Assembly: GCA_023079485.1 (NCBI GenBank)
Contig: CM041084.1
Location: forward strand, 8,926,609 to 8,990,608
Source: Archilochus colubris
Lineage: Eukaryota; Chordata; Aves; Apodiformes; Trochilidae
DNA length: 64,000 bases
Reading direction: 5' to 3'
Part shown: positions 63,966 to 64,000 of the stretch, in pieces
Layout of the letters: the number at the start of each line of letters is the position of its first letter
Position numbering within the stretch: position 1 is the first letter of the stretch
Position numbers and translations under genes: made by a program
Notes under the pieces: generated by a model
Databases searched by the model: none
What the model saw: the letters and a program-made list of their open reading frames with translations, nothing else
Told to the model about the DNA's origin: nothing

Positions 63966-64000
63966 GGCCACTGCTCAGAGGGGGAGCTGCCGCCGCCCGG

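Overview
This is a vertebrate nuclear window, almost certainly from a bird. Genes are split by GT-AG introns, three CpG-island promoters are visible, and several 5'-truncated CR1 LINE tails (the dominant avian retrotransposon) are present. The gene order LMBR1(-) - NOM1(+) - MNX1(-) is that of the human 7q36 block next to SHH. There is no bacterial, phage or CRISPR content, and I found no new multigene system.

Region by region: positions 1-12199 are the start of the first intron of LMBR1 (minus strand). Its first coding exon (21 codons) is at 12200-12262, inside a CpG island (about 11.9-12.8 kb). A gene-free interval follows (about 12.8-29.3 kb) with CR1 pieces, a MIR-like fossil, a 330-bp AAAGG array and a 500-bp purine tract that abuts the NOM1 promoter. 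NOM1 occupies 30016-44213 in eleven coding exons, which I joined by hand into an 838-codon frame with consistent phases at every junction. From 44.2 to 55.85 kb lies a gene-free interval whose MNX1-proximal third (53.6-55.3 kb) looks like regulatory DNA. MNX1 (HB9 homeobox) runs on the minus strand from its ATG at 59535 to its stop at 56328 in three coding exons (363 codons), with its poly(A) signal near 55870. From 59.5 to 64 kb is the MNX1 upstream region: a CpG promoter with twin CCAAT boxes, a CR1 insertion, simple repeats and two AT-rich, homeodomain-site-dense blocks.

The three genes do not form a pathway. LMBR1 is a multi-pass membrane protein whose introns in other vertebrates carry the distal SHH limb enhancer (that intron is outside this window). 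NOM1 is a nucleolar ribosome-biogenesis factor. MNX1 is a motor-neuron and pancreas transcription factor. The most interesting structural observation is a pair of divergent CTCF-type motifs at the LMBR1 promoter (minus orientation) and the NOM1 promoter (plus orientation). This is the arrangement expected at a boundary between the SHH/LMBR1 regulatory domain and the NOM1/MNX1 domain. All regulatory calls rest on motif reading only; no alignment or database search was run.
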